Positions 1 to 9,335 of a DNA stretch of 64,000 bases are shown here, one piece after another. The position numbers and the translations under genes were made by a program. Under the pieces are notes generated by a model, which saw only the letters and a program-made list of their open reading frames with translations, was not told where the DNA came from and searched no databases. The stretch is taken from NCBI GenBank assembly GCA_029961105.1, contig JASBVO010000008.1, positions 124,001 to 188,000 on the forward strand. The letters run 5' to 3'. Within the stretch, counting starts at the first letter, position 1, and every line of letters starts with the position of its first letter. Origin of the DNA: Micrococcus sp. Its GTDB lineage: Bacteria; Actinomycetota; Actinomycetes; Actinomycetales; Micrococcaceae.

Positions 1-809
1 GTGCCGGGCATTTGGGCCGTGCCGGAAGCCGAGCGGGCCGGCTGCCCGGCGTCGTCGCCGGCGGGCACCAGCACGACGTCCCGGACGTCGTCGAGGGACT
101 CGACCGGGGCGCCGGCCTGGACCGGCAGGGTCAGGTTCCCCTCCGTGACCTGGCCGACCGGGAACAGCCCGACGTTCTCATCCAGGGCGGTGACGATGTC
201 CCGGGTCGTCAGTCCGGCGGCGGCGAGTTGCTCCTGGTCCGGGACGACGGCGATGTGCTGGTCGGTGCCGCCGGTCACCGCGGCGCTGCGGACGCCGTCG
301 ACCTTCTGCAGGCGCGGGGCGACGAGTCGCTCGACCTCCGAGCGCAACTCGTTGAGCTCGGTGGCACCGTCCGTGGACCCCACTGCCATGAACACCACCG
401 GGAAGTCCGAGACCGACCCCGCGAACGAGCTCGTCTCGGTGCCATCCGGCAGCCGTTCGGAGACGTTGGCCACCGCCCGGTCCACCTGGGCGCGCGCCCG
501 GTTGAGGTCGGTGCCGTACTCGAACCGCAGGGCGATCGTGTTCAGCCCCGTGGTGGAGGTGGACGTGGACGACTCCAGGCCCTCGACCGCCTGCAGGGCG
601 GTCTCCAGCGGCTCACCGACCTGCTGGTCGACGACCTCCGGGCTCGCGCCCTGCATGACGGTGCTCACCGAGACCACCGGCAGCTCGAGCGAGGGGATGA
701 GCTCCTGCTTGAGCTGACCGGCCACCAGCACGCCGAACACGGCGGTCAGGATCGTGACCAGGGCGACCAGGGCACGGTTGGCGAGGGAGAAGCGTGCCAG
801 GGCACCCAT
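1..809 (-). CDS. RND-family efflux transporter, N-terminal part (cut by window edge)
   Basis: The visible 269 residues begin MGALARFSLANRALVALVTI, a first membrane helix, followed by a periplasmic-type porter region with QLKQELIPSLELPVVSV and EVVDQQVGEPLETALQAVEG, typical of AcrB/MdtB-like resistance-nodulation-division permeases. Such proteins export drugs, lipids or other small molecules using the proton gradient. The gene continues past base 1. The ATG at 809 lies 26 bp downstream of the mqo stop on the same strand and has no clear Shine-Dalgarno sequence, so it may be read through or translationally coupled from mqo. Substrate cannot be told from this part. Confidence 0.85.
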   Translation of the reverse strand, partial: MGALARFSLANRALVALVTILTAVFGVLVAGQLKQELIPSLELPVVSVSTVMQGASPEVVDQQVGEPLETALQAVEGLESSTSTSTTGLNTIALRFEYGTDLNRARAQVDRAVANVSERLPDGTETSSFAGSVSDFPVVFMAVGSTDGATELNELRSEVERLVAPRLQKVDGVRSAAVTGGTDQHIAVVPDQEQLAAAGLTTRDIVTALDENVGLFPVGQVTEGNLTLPVQAGAPVESLDDVRDVVLVPAGDDAGQPARSASGTAQMPG

Positions 810-835
810 GGGTGGTCAGGCGGGCAGCGGGCCGG

Positions 836-2320
836 TCAGGCCAGCTTGAGGGCGGCGCTGGTGGCCTGCTCGACCTCGTTCATCAGCACGCGGTCCTCAT
901 TGAGCTTCCGTCCCAGGGAGGGGATCATCTCCCGCAGCTTCGGGGTCCAGGCGTCCATCCGGGCCGGGAAGCAGGTCTTCAGCAGGTCGATCATGATCGG
1001 GGCGGCGGTGGAGGCACCCGGGGAGGCTCCCAGCAGGGCGCCGATGGTGCCGTCGGCAGCGGTGACGACCTCGGTGCCGAACTGCAGCACGCCGCCCTTC
1101 TTCGGGTCCTTCTTCATGACCTGCACGCGCTGGCCCGCGGTGATCAGCTCCCAGTCGCCGCCGTCGGCCTCGGGGTAGAACTCCTGCAGGGTCTCGACCT
1201 TCTTGGACTGGCTCTTGGTGACCTCGGTGACCAGGTACTTGACCAGGCCCAGGTTGTCCTTGGCCACGTTGAGCATGGGCAGCAGGTTGTGCGGGCGCAC
1301 CGACCGCGGCAGGTCCAGGTAGGAGCTGGACTTCAGGAAGTTCGAGGAGAAGCCGCCGTAGGGGCCGAACAGCAGCGAGCGGCGGCCGTCCACGAAGCGG
1401 GTGTCCAGGTGCGGCACGGACATCGGCGGGGCGCCCACCGAGGCCTGGCCGTAGACCTTCGCCATGTGCTGGTTGACGATCGTCTCGTCGGTGCACTTGA
1501 GGAACTTGCCGGAGACCGGGAAGCCGCCGAAGCCCTTGGCCTCGGGGATGCCGGAGGACTGCAGCAGGTGCAGCGCGCCGCCGCCGGCGCCGAGGAACAC
1601 GAAGCGGGCGCGGGCGGTGAAGGTCTCACCGGCGGCCTTGTTCCTCACCTTGAGTTCCCAGCGGCCGTCGGTGCCGCGGTCCACCGAGGTCACCTTGTGA
1701 CCGAACCGCACGTCTACGCCGGAATTGGACAGGTTGGTGGTCAGCTGGCGCGTCAGGGAACCGAAGTCGACGTCGGTGCCGTTGGCCTGGCGGGAGGCGG
1801 CCAGGCGCTTGCCGTCGTTGCGGCCCTCGATCAGCAGCGGCGCCCAGTCTCGGATGACCTCCGGGTCCTCGGTGTACTCCATGGTCTCGAACAGCGGCTG
1901 CGCGCTGAGGGAGGCGTGGCGGGCCTTCAGGTAGTCGGCGTGGTCCTCGCCCCACACGAAGCTCATGTGCGGCAACGGGTTGATGAAGGTCTTCGGGTCG
2001 CCGAGCTTGCCCTCAGTGACCAGGTGGGACCAGAACTGGCGCGAGACCTGGAATTGCTCGTTGATGCCGATCGCCTTGGTGGGGTCCACCGTGCCGTCGG
2101 CTCCCAGCGGGGAGTAGTTCAGCTCACACAGGGCCGCATGGCCGGTGCCGGCGTTGTTCCAGGGATCCGAGGCCTCGAGGCCGGCCTGGTTGAGGTTCTC
2201 GTACAGGGCGATGGACCAGTCGGGCTGGAGCTGCTGGAGGAACGTTCCCAGCGTGGCGCTCATGATGCCACCTCCCACCAGGACGACGTCGTAGGTGGTG
2301 GGGGCAGTCTGCTGGCTCAC
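836..2320 (-). CDS. mqo: malate:quinone oxidoreductase
   Basis: The 494-residue protein opens with an FAD-binding Rossmann segment ([18 protein letters not shown]) and carries the Mqo signatures [18 protein letters not shown] and [18 protein letters not shown]. It is a peripheral membrane FAD enzyme that oxidises malate to oxaloacetate and passes electrons to quinone, the usual TCA-cycle step in Micrococcaceae. Length is normal for the family. It starts at GTG with GGGAGAG about 10 bases upstream. A possible -10 box TAAAGT (2364-2359) sits just after the stop of the upstream binding-protein gene, so mqo may have its own promoter. Confidence 0.96.
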   Translation of the reverse strand: MSQQTAPTTYDVVLVGGGIMSATLGTFLQQLQPDWSIALYENLNQAGLEASDPWNNAGTGHAALCELNYSPLGADGTVDPTKAIGINEQFQVSRQFWSHLVTEGKLGDPKTFINPLPHMSFVWGEDHADYLKARHASLSAQPLFETMEYTEDPEVIRDWAPLLIEGRNDGKRLAASRQANGTDVDFGSLTRQLTTNLSNSGVDVRFGHKVTSVDRGTDGRWELKVRNKAAGETFTARARFVFLGAGGGALHLLQSSGIPEAKGFGGFPVSGKFLKCTDETIVNQHMAKVYGQASVGAPPMSVPHLDTRFVDGRRSLLFGPYGGFSSNFLKSSSYLDLPRSVRPHNLLPMLNVAKDNLGLVKYLVTEVTKSQSKKVETLQEFYPEADGGDWELITAGQRVQVMKKDPKKGGVLQFGTEVVTAADGTIGALLGASPGASTAAPIMIDLLKTCFPARMDAWTPKLREMIPSLGRKLNEDRVLMNEVEQATSAALKLA

Positions 2321-2364
2321 GTTTCTCTCCCGGGGTTTCGGACGGTGGTCTGCCCCCGACTTTA

Positions 2365-4065
2365 CTACTGGGTCAGGACCGCTCCGTCCACCGGGACGAT
2401 CTGGTCGAAACGTTCGTCCAGCACGGGGGAGGTGGGGTAGGAGACCAGGGTGTGCCCCGTGGCGACGGCGGAGATGGGGTACACCAGGGGCAGCGCGGGC
2501 AGGTCCAGGGCCAGCGACTCGGCGGCCTTCCGGTACAGCGTCGTCCGGGTCTCCGGGGCGGCGGTGGACACGGCATCCGAGAGTCTCTCGATGACGGTCG
2601 GGTTCCGGTAGCCGAACTCCGCCGAGGCGTGCCCGAACAGCGGGGCCAGGAAGTGGTGCGGGTCCCGGTACTCGCCGGTGCGCCCGGCGAGGTGGAACGC
2701 CCGGCCCCGGTCCTCACCGAGCCGCTCCAGGTATCCCTCGTCCCAGGGCACCGGCACGGGATTGATCACCAGGCCGGCCGTGGCCAGGTCTCCGGCGATC
2801 CGGGCATACACCGCCTCGGGGTCCGGCAGGTAGGGGCGGGATGTCTGCACCGGGTAGACGAAGTCCAGCGGCTGCCCCCGGTAACCGGCCAGCTCCAGCA
2901 GCCTCGTGGCCTCGCCCGGATCGTAGTCGTAGTGGGTCAGCTCCGGGTTCTCCACGCCCAGGGACGGCGGGACGAACTCGTGGGCCATGGCCGAACCGGC
3001 CAGGAAGTACTCCTCGGCCAGCGCCCGCCGGTCCACGGCATGGGCGACCGCCTGGCGCACGTACAACTTGCCCAGGACCGGATGCCGGGAGTTCATCCCC
3101 AGGTACAGCACGGCCAGCGGGTCCCGCTGCAGCACCTGGGCACCGCCCTGGACGAGCGGCCGCAGGATGTCCGGGGTGACGAGGTCGAAGGCATCGAGCC
3201 GGCCACGGCGCAACTCCCGGAGCCGTTGCTGCGCCCCGGAGACCACCGCCAGGGTCACGGGCCCCACCTCGGTCGGCTCACCCCGGAACGTGGGGCTCGC
3301 CTCCAACCTCAATCGGTCGCCGTCGTCGGGCTCGCCCCACACGAACGGTCCGGTGCCGGCCGGGCGCGCCGGCGGCAGCTGATCGGCAGGAGTGGCGGGC
3401 AGGGCGTCGTCGAACGCGGACCAGGAGGCCGGCGAGCTCAGGGCGAAGGCCGGGGCCGTCAGCGCGGCGGGCAGGAACACGATGGGATCGGTCAGTACCA
3501 GGCTGACGGTGCGCTCGCCGATGGGCCGGCACTCCAGGTACCGGCATCCGTCCTGCCCGGCGTATCCACCGAAGACCGAGGCGAAGGTCAGTTGCGGCAG
3601 GGTGGCCAGGCGTTCCTCGCCCAGCAGCTCAGGCAGGTGGGCCCACCGCTCGAAGTTCGCGGCCACGGCTTCGGCGGTCAGCGGGGTGCCGTCCTGGAAG
3701 TCGATGCCGGGCTGCAGGGAGAACGTGTAACGCAGGCCGTCGTCGGTGACCCGCCAGTCACTGGCCAGGCGGGGGATGGGCGCGCCGGTGTTCGGGTCGA
3801 CGCCGAGGAGGTTCTCGAGCACCTGCCGGGTGCTGCGATGGGACTCGGCATCCACGGCCAGTGCCGGGTCAAGGGTCCGTGGCTGCGAGGGGACGCCTAT
3901 GGACACCGGCACCGTGGCCGGTGCCGGGGGAGTGGTCGGCGTGGGAGCCGGTCCGGCGGGATCCAGCGGCGATGATTCGCTGCGGATCTCGGCGGTGCAG
4001 CCGGCCAGCGGAAGGGCCAGGCCCGCGGCCAGGGAGCCCAGCACGGTGCGGCGTGAGATGTCCAC
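2365..4065 (-). CDS. peptide/nickel-type ABC transporter substrate-binding lipoprotein
   Basis: This 566-residue protein is an SBP family 5 (DppA/OppA-like) protein: [20 protein letters not shown] near the N terminus, [20 protein letters not shown] and [20 protein letters not shown] are family hallmarks. The N terminus [20 protein letters not shown] ends in LAGC with Cys23, so it has both a twin-arginine motif and a lipobox; it is probably a Tat-exported lipoprotein on the outer face of the membrane. An open frame continues upstream into the tRNA-Leu gene, but the GTG at 4065 is preceded by GAGGAGG and places the signal peptide correctly. No permease or ATPase genes are adjacent, so the partner transporter is elsewhere. 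Confidence 0.88.
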   Translation of the reverse strand: MDISRRTVLGSLAAGLALPLAGCTAEIRSESSPLDPAGPAPTPTTPPAPATVPVSIGVPSQPRTLDPALAVDAESHRSTRQVLENLLGVDPNTGAPIPRLASDWRVTDDGLRYTFSLQPGIDFQDGTPLTAEAVAANFERWAHLPELLGEERLATLPQLTFASVFGGYAGQDGCRYLECRPIGERTVSLVLTDPIVFLPAALTAPAFALSSPASWSAFDDALPATPADQLPPARPAGTGPFVWGEPDDGDRLRLEASPTFRGEPTEVGPVTLAVVSGAQQRLRELRRGRLDAFDLVTPDILRPLVQGGAQVLQRDPLAVLYLGMNSRHPVLGKLYVRQAVAHAVDRRALAEEYFLAGSAMAHEFVPPSLGVENPELTHYDYDPGEATRLLELAGYRGQPLDFVYPVQTSRPYLPDPEAVYARIAGDLATAGLVINPVPVPWDEGYLERLGEDRGRAFHLAGRTGEYRDPHHFLAPLFGHASAEFGYRNPTVIERLSDAVSTAAPETRTTLYRKAAESLALDLPALPLVYPISAVATGHTLVSYPTSPVLDERFDQIVPVDGAVLTQ

Positions 4066-4158
4066 CCGGCGGGCCTCCTCGTCTGACGTGTCCTTCGGCT
4101 GCGACCCGTCCTGACGAGGCGCCGGTCCGGGGTCCGGCCTGCGCTGAAGCACGAATCG

Positions 4159-4240
4159 TGCGGGCGGGGGGACTTGAACCCCCACGTCCGAAGACACTGG
4201 AACCTAAATCCAGCGCGTCTGCCAATTTCGCCACGCCCGC
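4159..4240 (-). tRNA. tRNA-Leu (anticodon UAG)
   Basis: Read on the minus strand it has acceptor arms GCGGGCG/CGCCCGC, a D-arm GGCGAAATTGGCAGACGC, an anticodon loop TTTAGGT within CTGGA/TCCAG (anticodon TAG, reads CUA), a long class II variable arm and a T-arm with GGTTCAAGTCC. CCA is not encoded. A -10-like TAAGAT lies at 4274-4269, so transcription probably starts about 20 bases upstream of the mature 5' end. Confidence 0.95.
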
Positions 4241-4303
4241 GCGCCCCCGCGGGAGGGGACAACGGCCCATCTTACCCGGTGGCGGGTCGGCACCGCCCGG
4301 CGT

Positions 4304-4780
4304 TCAGTCCAGGCCCAGGTCCCGGCGCAGCTTGGCCACGTGGCCACTGGCCCGCACGTTGTACTGTGCGAGGTCCACGGTGCCGTCACCGTTCACCACG
4401 ACGGTGGAGCGGATCAGCCCCTCATAGGTGCGGCCGTAGTTCTTCTTCTCGCCCCAGGCCCCGTAGGCCTCGGCCACGGCGTGATCCTCGTCGGAGAGGA
4501 GCGGGAAAGTCAGGCCCTCCGCCGCGGCGAACGCCTGGAGCTTGGCGGGGGCGTCCGGCGAGATGCCGATGACGGCGAATCCCTCGGCGGTGAAGGAATT
4601 GAGGCTGTCGCGGAAGTCACATGCCTGCGTGGTGCACCCGGGGGTGGCGGCCGCCGGGTAGAAGTACACGATGACCTTGCGGCCGGAGTAATCGGTCAGC
4701 GAGACGGCCCGGCCGTCCTGGTCGGTCAGCGTGAAGGCGGGGGCGGGGTCGCCCGGTGCCAGGCGGTGAGGTGCAGTCAT
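4304..4780 (-). CDS. bcp: thioredoxin-dependent peroxiredoxin (Bcp/PrxQ type)
   Basis: A 158-residue alkyl hydroperoxide reductase-fold protein. It has the motif YPAAATPGCTTQACDFRD, in which Cys49 would be the peroxidatic and Cys54 the resolving cysteine, the five-residue spacing of Bcp/PrxQ enzymes. It reduces hydrogen peroxide and organic peroxides in the cytoplasm with thioredoxin. An upstream in-frame ATG would add 13 residues, but the ATG at 4780 is preceded by TACAGT and exactly 7 bases, which fits a leaderless transcript starting at this codon. It stands alone between tRNA-Leu and the M23 peptidase gene. Confidence 0.93.
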   Translation of the reverse strand: MTAPHRLAPGDPAPAFTLTDQDGRAVSLTDYSGRKVIVYFYPAAATPGCTTQACDFRDSLNSFTAEGFAVIGISPDAPAKLQAFAAAEGLTFPLLSDEDHAVAEAYGAWGEKKNYGRTYEGLIRSTVVVNGDGTVDLAQYNVRASGHVAKLRRDLGLD

Positions 4781-4793
4781 GCGGTCCACTGTA
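4781..4793 (-). promoter_or_regulatory. leaderless promoter of bcp
   Basis: On the minus strand TACAGT (4793-4788) is followed by 7 bases and then the ATG. The expected transcription start is the A of the start codon, and no Shine-Dalgarno sequence is present. Confidence 0.55.
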
Positions 4794-4885
4794 GGCGCTC
4801 GTGCGGCGTCGGCGAGCACGGCGCGGGGGCGGTGACACCAGCGCAGGCCGGAAGGGAACCTGGAGGGAGCCCGGAGGAAACCCGA

Positions 4886-6505
4886 TCAGCCTGCGGACCG
4901 GGCAGCGAGGGCCGCCTCGACGAACTCGGCATCCGAGCAGGCCGGCAGCGACTCCAGCCACACGGCCGACGGCGACACCTCGATCAGGGTCTCCTCTGTC
5001 ACCGGCTCCGGCAGGGCATCCTCGTCCAGGACGGCCACGAGTCCCACGAGTTCGGCGAAGCCTCCCGTGAGAAGTTCGCTGAAGTCCGGTGCCTTGGCAG
5101 CATCATCCAGGGGCAGGCACCACTGCGCAGCTTGCTCGTCGGTCAGCGTCCCCGGAGCCAGGGGCGTCGCCGGCTCGGGCTCGGGGGTGGCCGGCTCGCT
5201 CGGTGCCGGGCTGGCCGGTGTGGTGGGCTCCGGGCTGGCCGGTGTGGTCGGCTCCGGGCTGGCAGGCTTGGTGGGCTGCGGGGTGGCCGGCTTGGTCGGT
5301 GCCGGGCTGGCAGGCTCGGTGGGCTCGGGGACGGCCGGCTTGCTCGGTTCGGGCTCGGGGGTGGCGGACCCGGTCGGCTCCGTCGGATCGGCATCGGCCG
5401 GGGTGCCCGAGTCACCGGGCGTGGGCCGGGCAGGATCCGGCTGTGCGGGCCTCGGCGTGGTCGGCTGGGGCCCGGCGGGCTTCGACGTGGCAGGTTTCGG
5501 CGTGGCCGGCTTCGGCGTGCTCGGCTTCGGCTGGGCAGGCGTCGCGGTTCCCGAGGGCTTCGGCGCGGGCCGGTCGGACGGGGTGCGGGGCGGTGCCGGC
5601 CGCTCGGTCGGGGCGGGGGACTTCGGGCCCTGCGCCTGGTCCCGAGGCGCTGGTGTCCTCGTGGCATGCTCGTCCGCGTCCGGGGTCCGGACCCGGGGCG
5701 CGGTCTGCTCGGCGGCGGCACGGATGCGCTCCAGGTCCTTCGCGTCCAGCGGGCGGGGCTGCCCGGGAATCGTCGGCAACAGCTGCACCGGGTCGACGTA
5801 CTGGCCGTCGAGGGTGGCGTCGAAGTGCAGGTGGCAGCCCGTCGAGTTGCCCGTGGTCCCGGACAGGCTGATCACATCCCACCGGGACACGCGGTCGCCG
5901 GGGGAGACCAGGAGCCGCGAGTTGTGCCGGTACGAGGTGACCAGCCCGTCGCCGTGGTCGACATCGACGCGCAGTCCGCCGGTACCCCGCTCGCCAGCGG
6001 AGACGATGGTGCCGTCCGCGGCCGCCCTGACGGGGGTGCCGCAGGCCACCGCGTAGTCCAGTCCGATGTGGAACTGCAGGGCCGGGCCGACGTCGGTCGG
6101 GTTCAGCCGCCAGCCGAAGGCGGAGCTCAGGGTGAAGGCGCCGGCCACTGGGTGGTCGAAGGCGAGGCCGGGGGCCAGGGGACCGGCGTAGACGTAGGCA
6201 GGGATCTCGCCGGCGTAGCGGTCCAGCACGTCCTGGGATGAGGACTGGACCAGGCGGATCGGGGACCGTTCGGCCATGCCCCGGACCAGGTCCGCGCGGA
6301 GACCAGCGCTCCCGGCGGCGTCAGTAGCCGATACGACGTCGGCACGGGCCGTGCCGGCTGGCTCCTGGGGCGAGGGGGTCAGATAGGCCGTGGCGCGCTC
6401 CGGCTGTCCACCGATCGCCGCGCCGCCCGGCGACATCCCGCCGGTGGCGGCCAGGACGGCCAGGGCCGTGGTGGTGGCGAGAACGGGCGTCCATCGGCGA
6501 GACAC
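4886..6505 (-). CDS. secreted M23 (LytM-type) peptidase with Pro/Thr-rich tail
   Basis: A 539-residue exported protein. Residues 1-30 form a signal peptide (SRRWTPVLATTTALAVLAAT). The LytM/M23 domain at about 115-245 has HIGLDYA (His146, Asp150) and HLHFD (His225, His227), the zinc ligands and catalytic His of peptidoglycan endopeptidases. Residues about 270-445 are a low-complexity linker of repeats such as PASPEPTTPASPEPTTP, likely wall-spanning. About 90 C-terminal residues (from TLTDEQAAQWCLPLDDA) form a separate acidic domain with two cysteines that I do not recognise. Start is GTG with AAAGGA 11 bases upstream. It probably cleaves or remodels cell-wall cross-bridges; the substrate is unknown. 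Confidence 0.87.
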   Translation of the reverse strand: MSRRWTPVLATTTALAVLAATGGMSPGGAAIGGQPERATAYLTPSPQEPAGTARADVVSATDAAGSAGLRADLVRGMAERSPIRLVQSSSQDVLDRYAGEIPAYVYAGPLAPGLAFDHPVAGAFTLSSAFGWRLNPTDVGPALQFHIGLDYAVACGTPVRAAADGTIVSAGERGTGGLRVDVDHGDGLVTSYRHNSRLLVSPGDRVSRWDVISLSGTTGNSTGCHLHFDATLDGQYVDPVQLLPTIPGQPRPLDAKDLERIRAAAEQTAPRVRTPDADEHATRTPAPRDQAQGPKSPAPTERPAPPRTPSDRPAPKPSGTATPAQPKPSTPKPATPKPATSKPAGPQPTTPRPAQPDPARPTPGDSGTPADADPTEPTGSATPEPEPSKPAVPEPTEPASPAPTKPATPQPTKPASPEPTTPASPEPTTPASPAPSEPATPEPEPATPLAPGTLTDEQAAQWCLPLDDAAKAPDFSELLTGGFAELVGLVAVLDEDALPEPVTEETLIEVSPSAVWLESLPACSDAEFVEAALAARSAG

Positions 6506-6685
6506 GATGCGGCAAATCCTTTCACACGGGGATCGGCGGCACCCCTTCCGGTGCCGCTACAGCGACATCGTGGCACGCTTGGGTCACGTGAGGTAGTCCT
6601 GACGGTGAACGAGACGTGAGTTTCGGCGAGGCACGTGCGATTCGAGTGTGCGCACTCGCTGACATCGGCTGATCCGGAACGCGAA
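6506..6685. promoter_or_regulatory. leader and probable promoter region of the M23 gene
   Basis: This stretch holds no gene. On the minus strand it contains a hairpin (GGCACC/GGTGCC, 6539-6556) in the likely 5' leader, an inverted repeat CGAGTG-N4-CACTCG at 6643-6658 and a TCACGTGA palindrome near 6584. No convincing -10 box was found, and no c-di-AMP riboswitch consensus is visible although M23 genes in actinobacteria sometimes have one. Confidence 0.3.
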
Positions 6686-6713
6686 ACGGCCCCGGTCGAC
6701 TGACCGGGGCCGT
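6686..6713 (-). terminator. intrinsic terminator of tRNA-Lys
   Basis: A perfect 12-bp stem (ACGGCCCCGGTC with its complement) around a 4-base loop lies 27 bases after the tRNA-Lys 3' end in the direction of transcription and is followed by a short T run. Confidence 0.8.
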
Positions 6714-6740
6714 ACTGTGCGCGATGGATGCGAGGTGTGG

Positions 6741-6813
6741 TGCGCCCCCCGGGACTCGAACCCGGAACCCATTGATTAAGAGTCAATTGCTCTGCCAGTT
6801 GAGCTAGAGGCGC
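6741..6813 (-). tRNA. tRNA-Lys (anticodon CUU)
   Basis: On the minus strand the acceptor arm GCGCCTC pairs with GGGGCGC. The D-loop has AGCTCAACTGGCAGAGC, the anticodon loop is CTCTTAA in an ATTGA/TCAAT stem (anticodon CTT) and the T-arm holds GGTTCGAGTCC. CCA is not encoded. Upstream, TTCACA and TAGAGT (6860-6855) separated by 18 bases form a likely promoter. The leader between them and the tRNA contains a GGACCGA/TCGGTCC hairpin (6825-6840), perhaps a processing signal. Confidence 0.95.
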
Positions 6814-6936
6814 AGTGTTTCCTGGACCGATTTCGGTCCGTGCAACGAGGAAAGACTCTAGCAGAGGTTCCGGGCCGTTGTGAAATCCGGCCGGGGGAGA
6901 CCTCCGCCACAGCGGGCCAAGGCCTCGTCCGCAGGG

Positions 6937-7392
6937 TCAGTAGTAGGACTCCAGGGTGTCCATGAAGTGGGACATGAACCGGTGGAAGTCCTCGGCGTCC
7001 GGCTCCTGGTCCAGGACGAGGGTGCCGTCGTCACCGGATGCGGACCGCGCCGCGCGCAGGCTCTCCGGCAGGTGGACCCGTGGACTTCCGGTGACCTCGA
7101 ACCAGGCGCGGAAGCCGGTGACCGTCTCCACTTGGTACCCGGATCCGGTGTCCGCCAGTGTGGCAACGTTGCCCAGGGCCACCGTCGAGATGCCCGGCCC
7201 CACGGGGACCCGCGGGAGGGCCTCGAGGTCCACGGGGCAGAGCAGCATCTCCAGGGGCTGGTGCCGGTAACCGATCACCCACGGATCACCGGCGCCGGAC
7301 GGCTGGCCGTAGACGAGGTTGAAGTCCCCGTAGTTGAAGACCCGCGCATCGAAGGCCTCCCGGAGCATGCGCTTGAGGTCCTCGCCGTTCAT
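6937..7392 (-). CDS. small protein of unknown function
   Basis: The 151-residue product is soluble, with no signal peptide or membrane helix. It has an N-terminal helix ([19 protein letters not shown]), a beta-rich middle ([20 protein letters not shown]) and an acidic C terminus ([16 protein letters not shown]). I do not recognise the family. The open frame runs further upstream, but TAGAAT (7405-7400) lies exactly 7 bases before the ATG at 7392, giving a leaderless start; the ATG at 7401 overlaps this box. It is divergent from ilvD with about 100 bp between the two starts, so the two promoters may be linked. Confidence 0.7.
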   Translation of the reverse strand: MNGEDLKRMLREAFDARVFNYGDFNLVYGQPSGAGDPWVIGYRHQPLEMLLCPVDLEALPRVPVGPGISTVALGNVATLADTGSGYQVETVTGFRAWFEVTGSPRVHLPESLRAARSASGDDGTLVLDQEPDAEDFHRFMSHFMDTLESYY

Positions 7393-7492
7393 GGCGCTCA
7401 TTCTACGGAGGACGGAGTCTGGCCGGCGGTTCCGCGGACACCGGTCGTCACGTGCCTCACGGCGGGAGTGGCGCGGTCCTAGGATGGTCGAC
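7393..7492. promoter_or_regulatory. divergent leaderless promoters, small ORF / ilvD
   Basis: On the minus strand TAGAAT (7405-7400) is 7 bases from the ATG at 7392. On the plus strand TAGGAT (7480-7485) is 7 bases from the ATG at 7493. Neither gene has a Shine-Dalgarno sequence at its start. Confidence 0.6.
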
Positions 7493-9253
7493 ATGACCAC
7501 CCCCAGTGCAGACACGACCCTTTCCGGCGGTGCAGCCGGCGGTGCGCGTGGCGACGACGCCGCCGCTCCGGACATCAAGCCCCGCTCCCGTGCGGTGACC
7601 GACGGCATGGAGCGCGCTCCGGCCCGCGGCATGCTGCGGGCCGTCGGCATGGGGGACGAGGACTTCGCGAAGCCGCAGATCGGCATCGCCAGCTCGTGGA
7701 ACGAGATCACCCCGTGCAACCTGTCCCTGGACCGCCTGGCCCAGGCCTCCAAGGAGGGCGTGCACGCCGGTGGGGGCTACCCGCTGGAGTTCGGCACCAT
7801 CTCCGTCTCGGACGGCATCTCGATGGGCCATGACGGCATGCACTACTCGCTCGTCTCGCGCGAGGTCATCGCCGACTCGGTCGAGACCGTCATGCAGGCC
7901 GAGCGCCTCGACGGCTCCGTGCTGCTGGCCGGCTGCGACAAGTCCCTGCCCGGCATGCTGATGGCGGCCGCGCGCCTGGACGTCTCCAGCGTCTTCGTCT
8001 ACGCGGGGTCCATCATGCCCGGCTACGCCACCCTCGAGGACGGCACCGAGAAGCAGGTCACCCTCATCGACGCCTTCGAGGCCGTGGGCGCCTGCGCCCG
8101 CGGCCTGATGAGTGAGAAGGACTTGGACGCCATCGAGCGGGCCATCTGCCCGGGCGAGGGCGCCTGCGGCGGCATGTACACCGCCAACACCATGGCCTGC
8201 ATCGGCGAAGCGCTGGGCATGTCCCTGCCGGGCTCCGCCGCTCCGCCCTCGGCTGACCGCCGCCGCGACTCCTTCTCCCGCAAGTCCGGCGAGGCCGTCG
8301 TCAACCTGCTGCGCCTGGGCATCACCGCCCGGGACATCATGACCAAGAAGGCCTTCGAGAACGCCATCGCCGTGACGATGGCCTTCGGCGGCTCGTCCAA
8401 CGCCGTGCTGCACCTGCTGGCGATCGCCCGCGAGGCCGGCGTGGACCTGACCCTGGACGACTTCAACCGGATCGGCGACAGGGTCCCCCACCTGGGCGAC
8501 CTCAAGCCCTTCGGGCAGTACGTCATGACGGACGTCGACAAGGTCGGCGGGGTGCCCGTGGTCATGAAGGCCCTGCTGGACGCCGGGCTCGTCCACGGTG
8601 ACGCGCTGACGGTCACCGGCAAGACCGTGGCCGAGAACCTGGCCGGCATCAACCCGCCGGACCCGGACGGCAAGGTCCTGCGCGCCCTGGACAACCCGCT
8701 GCACCACAACGGTGGCCTGGCCGTGCTGAAGGGCTCCCTGGCCCCGGACGGCGCCGTGGTGAAGTCCGCCGGCTTCGACGCCGACGTCTTCGAGGGCACC
8801 GCCCGCGTGTTCGAGCGCGAGCGGCAGGCCATGGACGCGCTGGAGGCCGGTCAGCTGCAGGCCGGGGACGTCGTCGTCATCCGCTACGAGGGCCCCAAGG
8901 GCGGGCCGGGCATGCGCGAGATGCTGGCCATCACCGGCGCGATCAAGGGCGCAGGCCTGGGCAAGGATGTCTTGCTGCTCACCGACGGCCGGTTCTCCGG
9001 GGGCACCACGGGCCTGTGCATCGGGCACATCGCACCGGAAGCCTCCGACGGCGGCCCGATCGCCTTCGTGCGCGACGGCGATCGCATCCGGGTGGACATC
9101 GCCGCCCGCACGCTGGACCTGCTCGTCACCGAGGAGGAGCTGCAGGATCGGAAGAAGGACTGGGAGCCGGTGCCGCCGAAGTTCACCACCGGCGTGCTCG
9201 GCAAGTACGCCAAGCTCGTCCACTCGGCCGCCGAGGGGGCGTACCTCGGCTGA
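7493..9253 (+). CDS. ilvD: dihydroxy-acid dehydratase
   Basis: The 586-residue IlvD/Edd family enzyme carries Cys75 (EITPCNLSL), Cys148 ([11 protein letters not shown]) and Cys225 ([12 protein letters not shown]), the expected iron-sulfur ligands, and KGGPGMREM and [19 protein letters not shown] near the C terminus. It dehydrates 2,3-dihydroxy-isovalerate and -methylvalerate to the keto acids of valine and isoleucine. The ATG at 7484 overlaps the -10 box TAGGAT, so the ATG at 7493, 7 bases beyond that box, is the likely leaderless start. It lies upstream of ilvBNC but is separated from it by a hairpin terminator and a new promoter. Confidence 0.97.
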   Translation: MTTPSADTTLSGGAAGGARGDDAAAPDIKPRSRAVTDGMERAPARGMLRAVGMGDEDFAKPQIGIASSWNEITPCNLSLDRLAQASKEGVHAGGGYPLEFGTISVSDGISMGHDGMHYSLVSREVIADSVETVMQAERLDGSVLLAGCDKSLPGMLMAAARLDVSSVFVYAGSIMPGYATLEDGTEKQVTLIDAFEAVGACARGLMSEKDLDAIERAICPGEGACGGMYTANTMACIGEALGMSLPGSAAPPSADRRRDSFSRKSGEAVVNLLRLGITARDIMTKKAFENAIAVTMAFGGSSNAVLHLLAIAREAGVDLTLDDFNRIGDRVPHLGDLKPFGQYVMTDVDKVGGVPVVMKALLDAGLVHGDALTVTGKTVAENLAGINPPDPDGKVLRALDNPLHHNGGLAVLKGSLAPDGAVVKSAGFDADVFEGTARVFERERQAMDALEAGQLQAGDVVVIRYEGPKGGPGMREMLAITGAIKGAGLGKDVLLLTDGRFSGGTTGLCIGHIAPEASDGGPIAFVRDGDRIRVDIAARTLDLLVTEEELQDRKKDWEPVPPKFTTGVLGKYAKLVHSAAEGAYLG

Positions 9254-9257
9254 CCGG

Positions 9258-9298
9258 CCGGTCCGTGGGCCGGCGACGCCCGCACGTCCACGGACCGG
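9258..9298 (+). terminator. probable terminator downstream of ilvD
   Basis: An 11-bp stem (CCGGTCCGTGG, 9258-9268, with CCACGGACCGG, 9288-9298) around a 19-base loop begins 5 bases after the ilvD stop. No T run follows, so termination may be weak. Confidence 0.45.
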
Positions 9299-9302
9299 AC
9301 GG

Positions 9303-9323
9303 CCGTCTCATGATGTGAGACGG
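9303..9323. promoter_or_regulatory. candidate IclR-type operator upstream of ilvBNC
   Basis: A perfect inverted repeat with 8-bp arms CCGTCTCA and TGAGACGG around TGATG. The core TCTCA-N5-TGAGA also occurs between the IclR gene and leuC (41473-41487). Its centre is about 61 bp before the predicted ilvB transcript start, upstream of the -35 box, a position that would suit activation or upstream repression. Confidence 0.55.
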
Positions 9324-9335
9324 TGAGAGGATGGA

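Noticed and set aside
12-1178. Plus-strand open frames over the RND and mqo genes
   Set aside because: No start context or motif; minus-strand frames encode recognisable proteins.
4066-4197. Upstream extension of the binding protein into tRNA-Leu
   Set aside because: It would place the signal peptide internally and run into a tRNA gene; GTG 4065 has a strong ribosome site.
6506-6740. c-di-AMP riboswitch upstream of the M23 peptidase gene
   Set aside because: The class is common before such genes in actinobacteria, but its conserved segments are not visible here.
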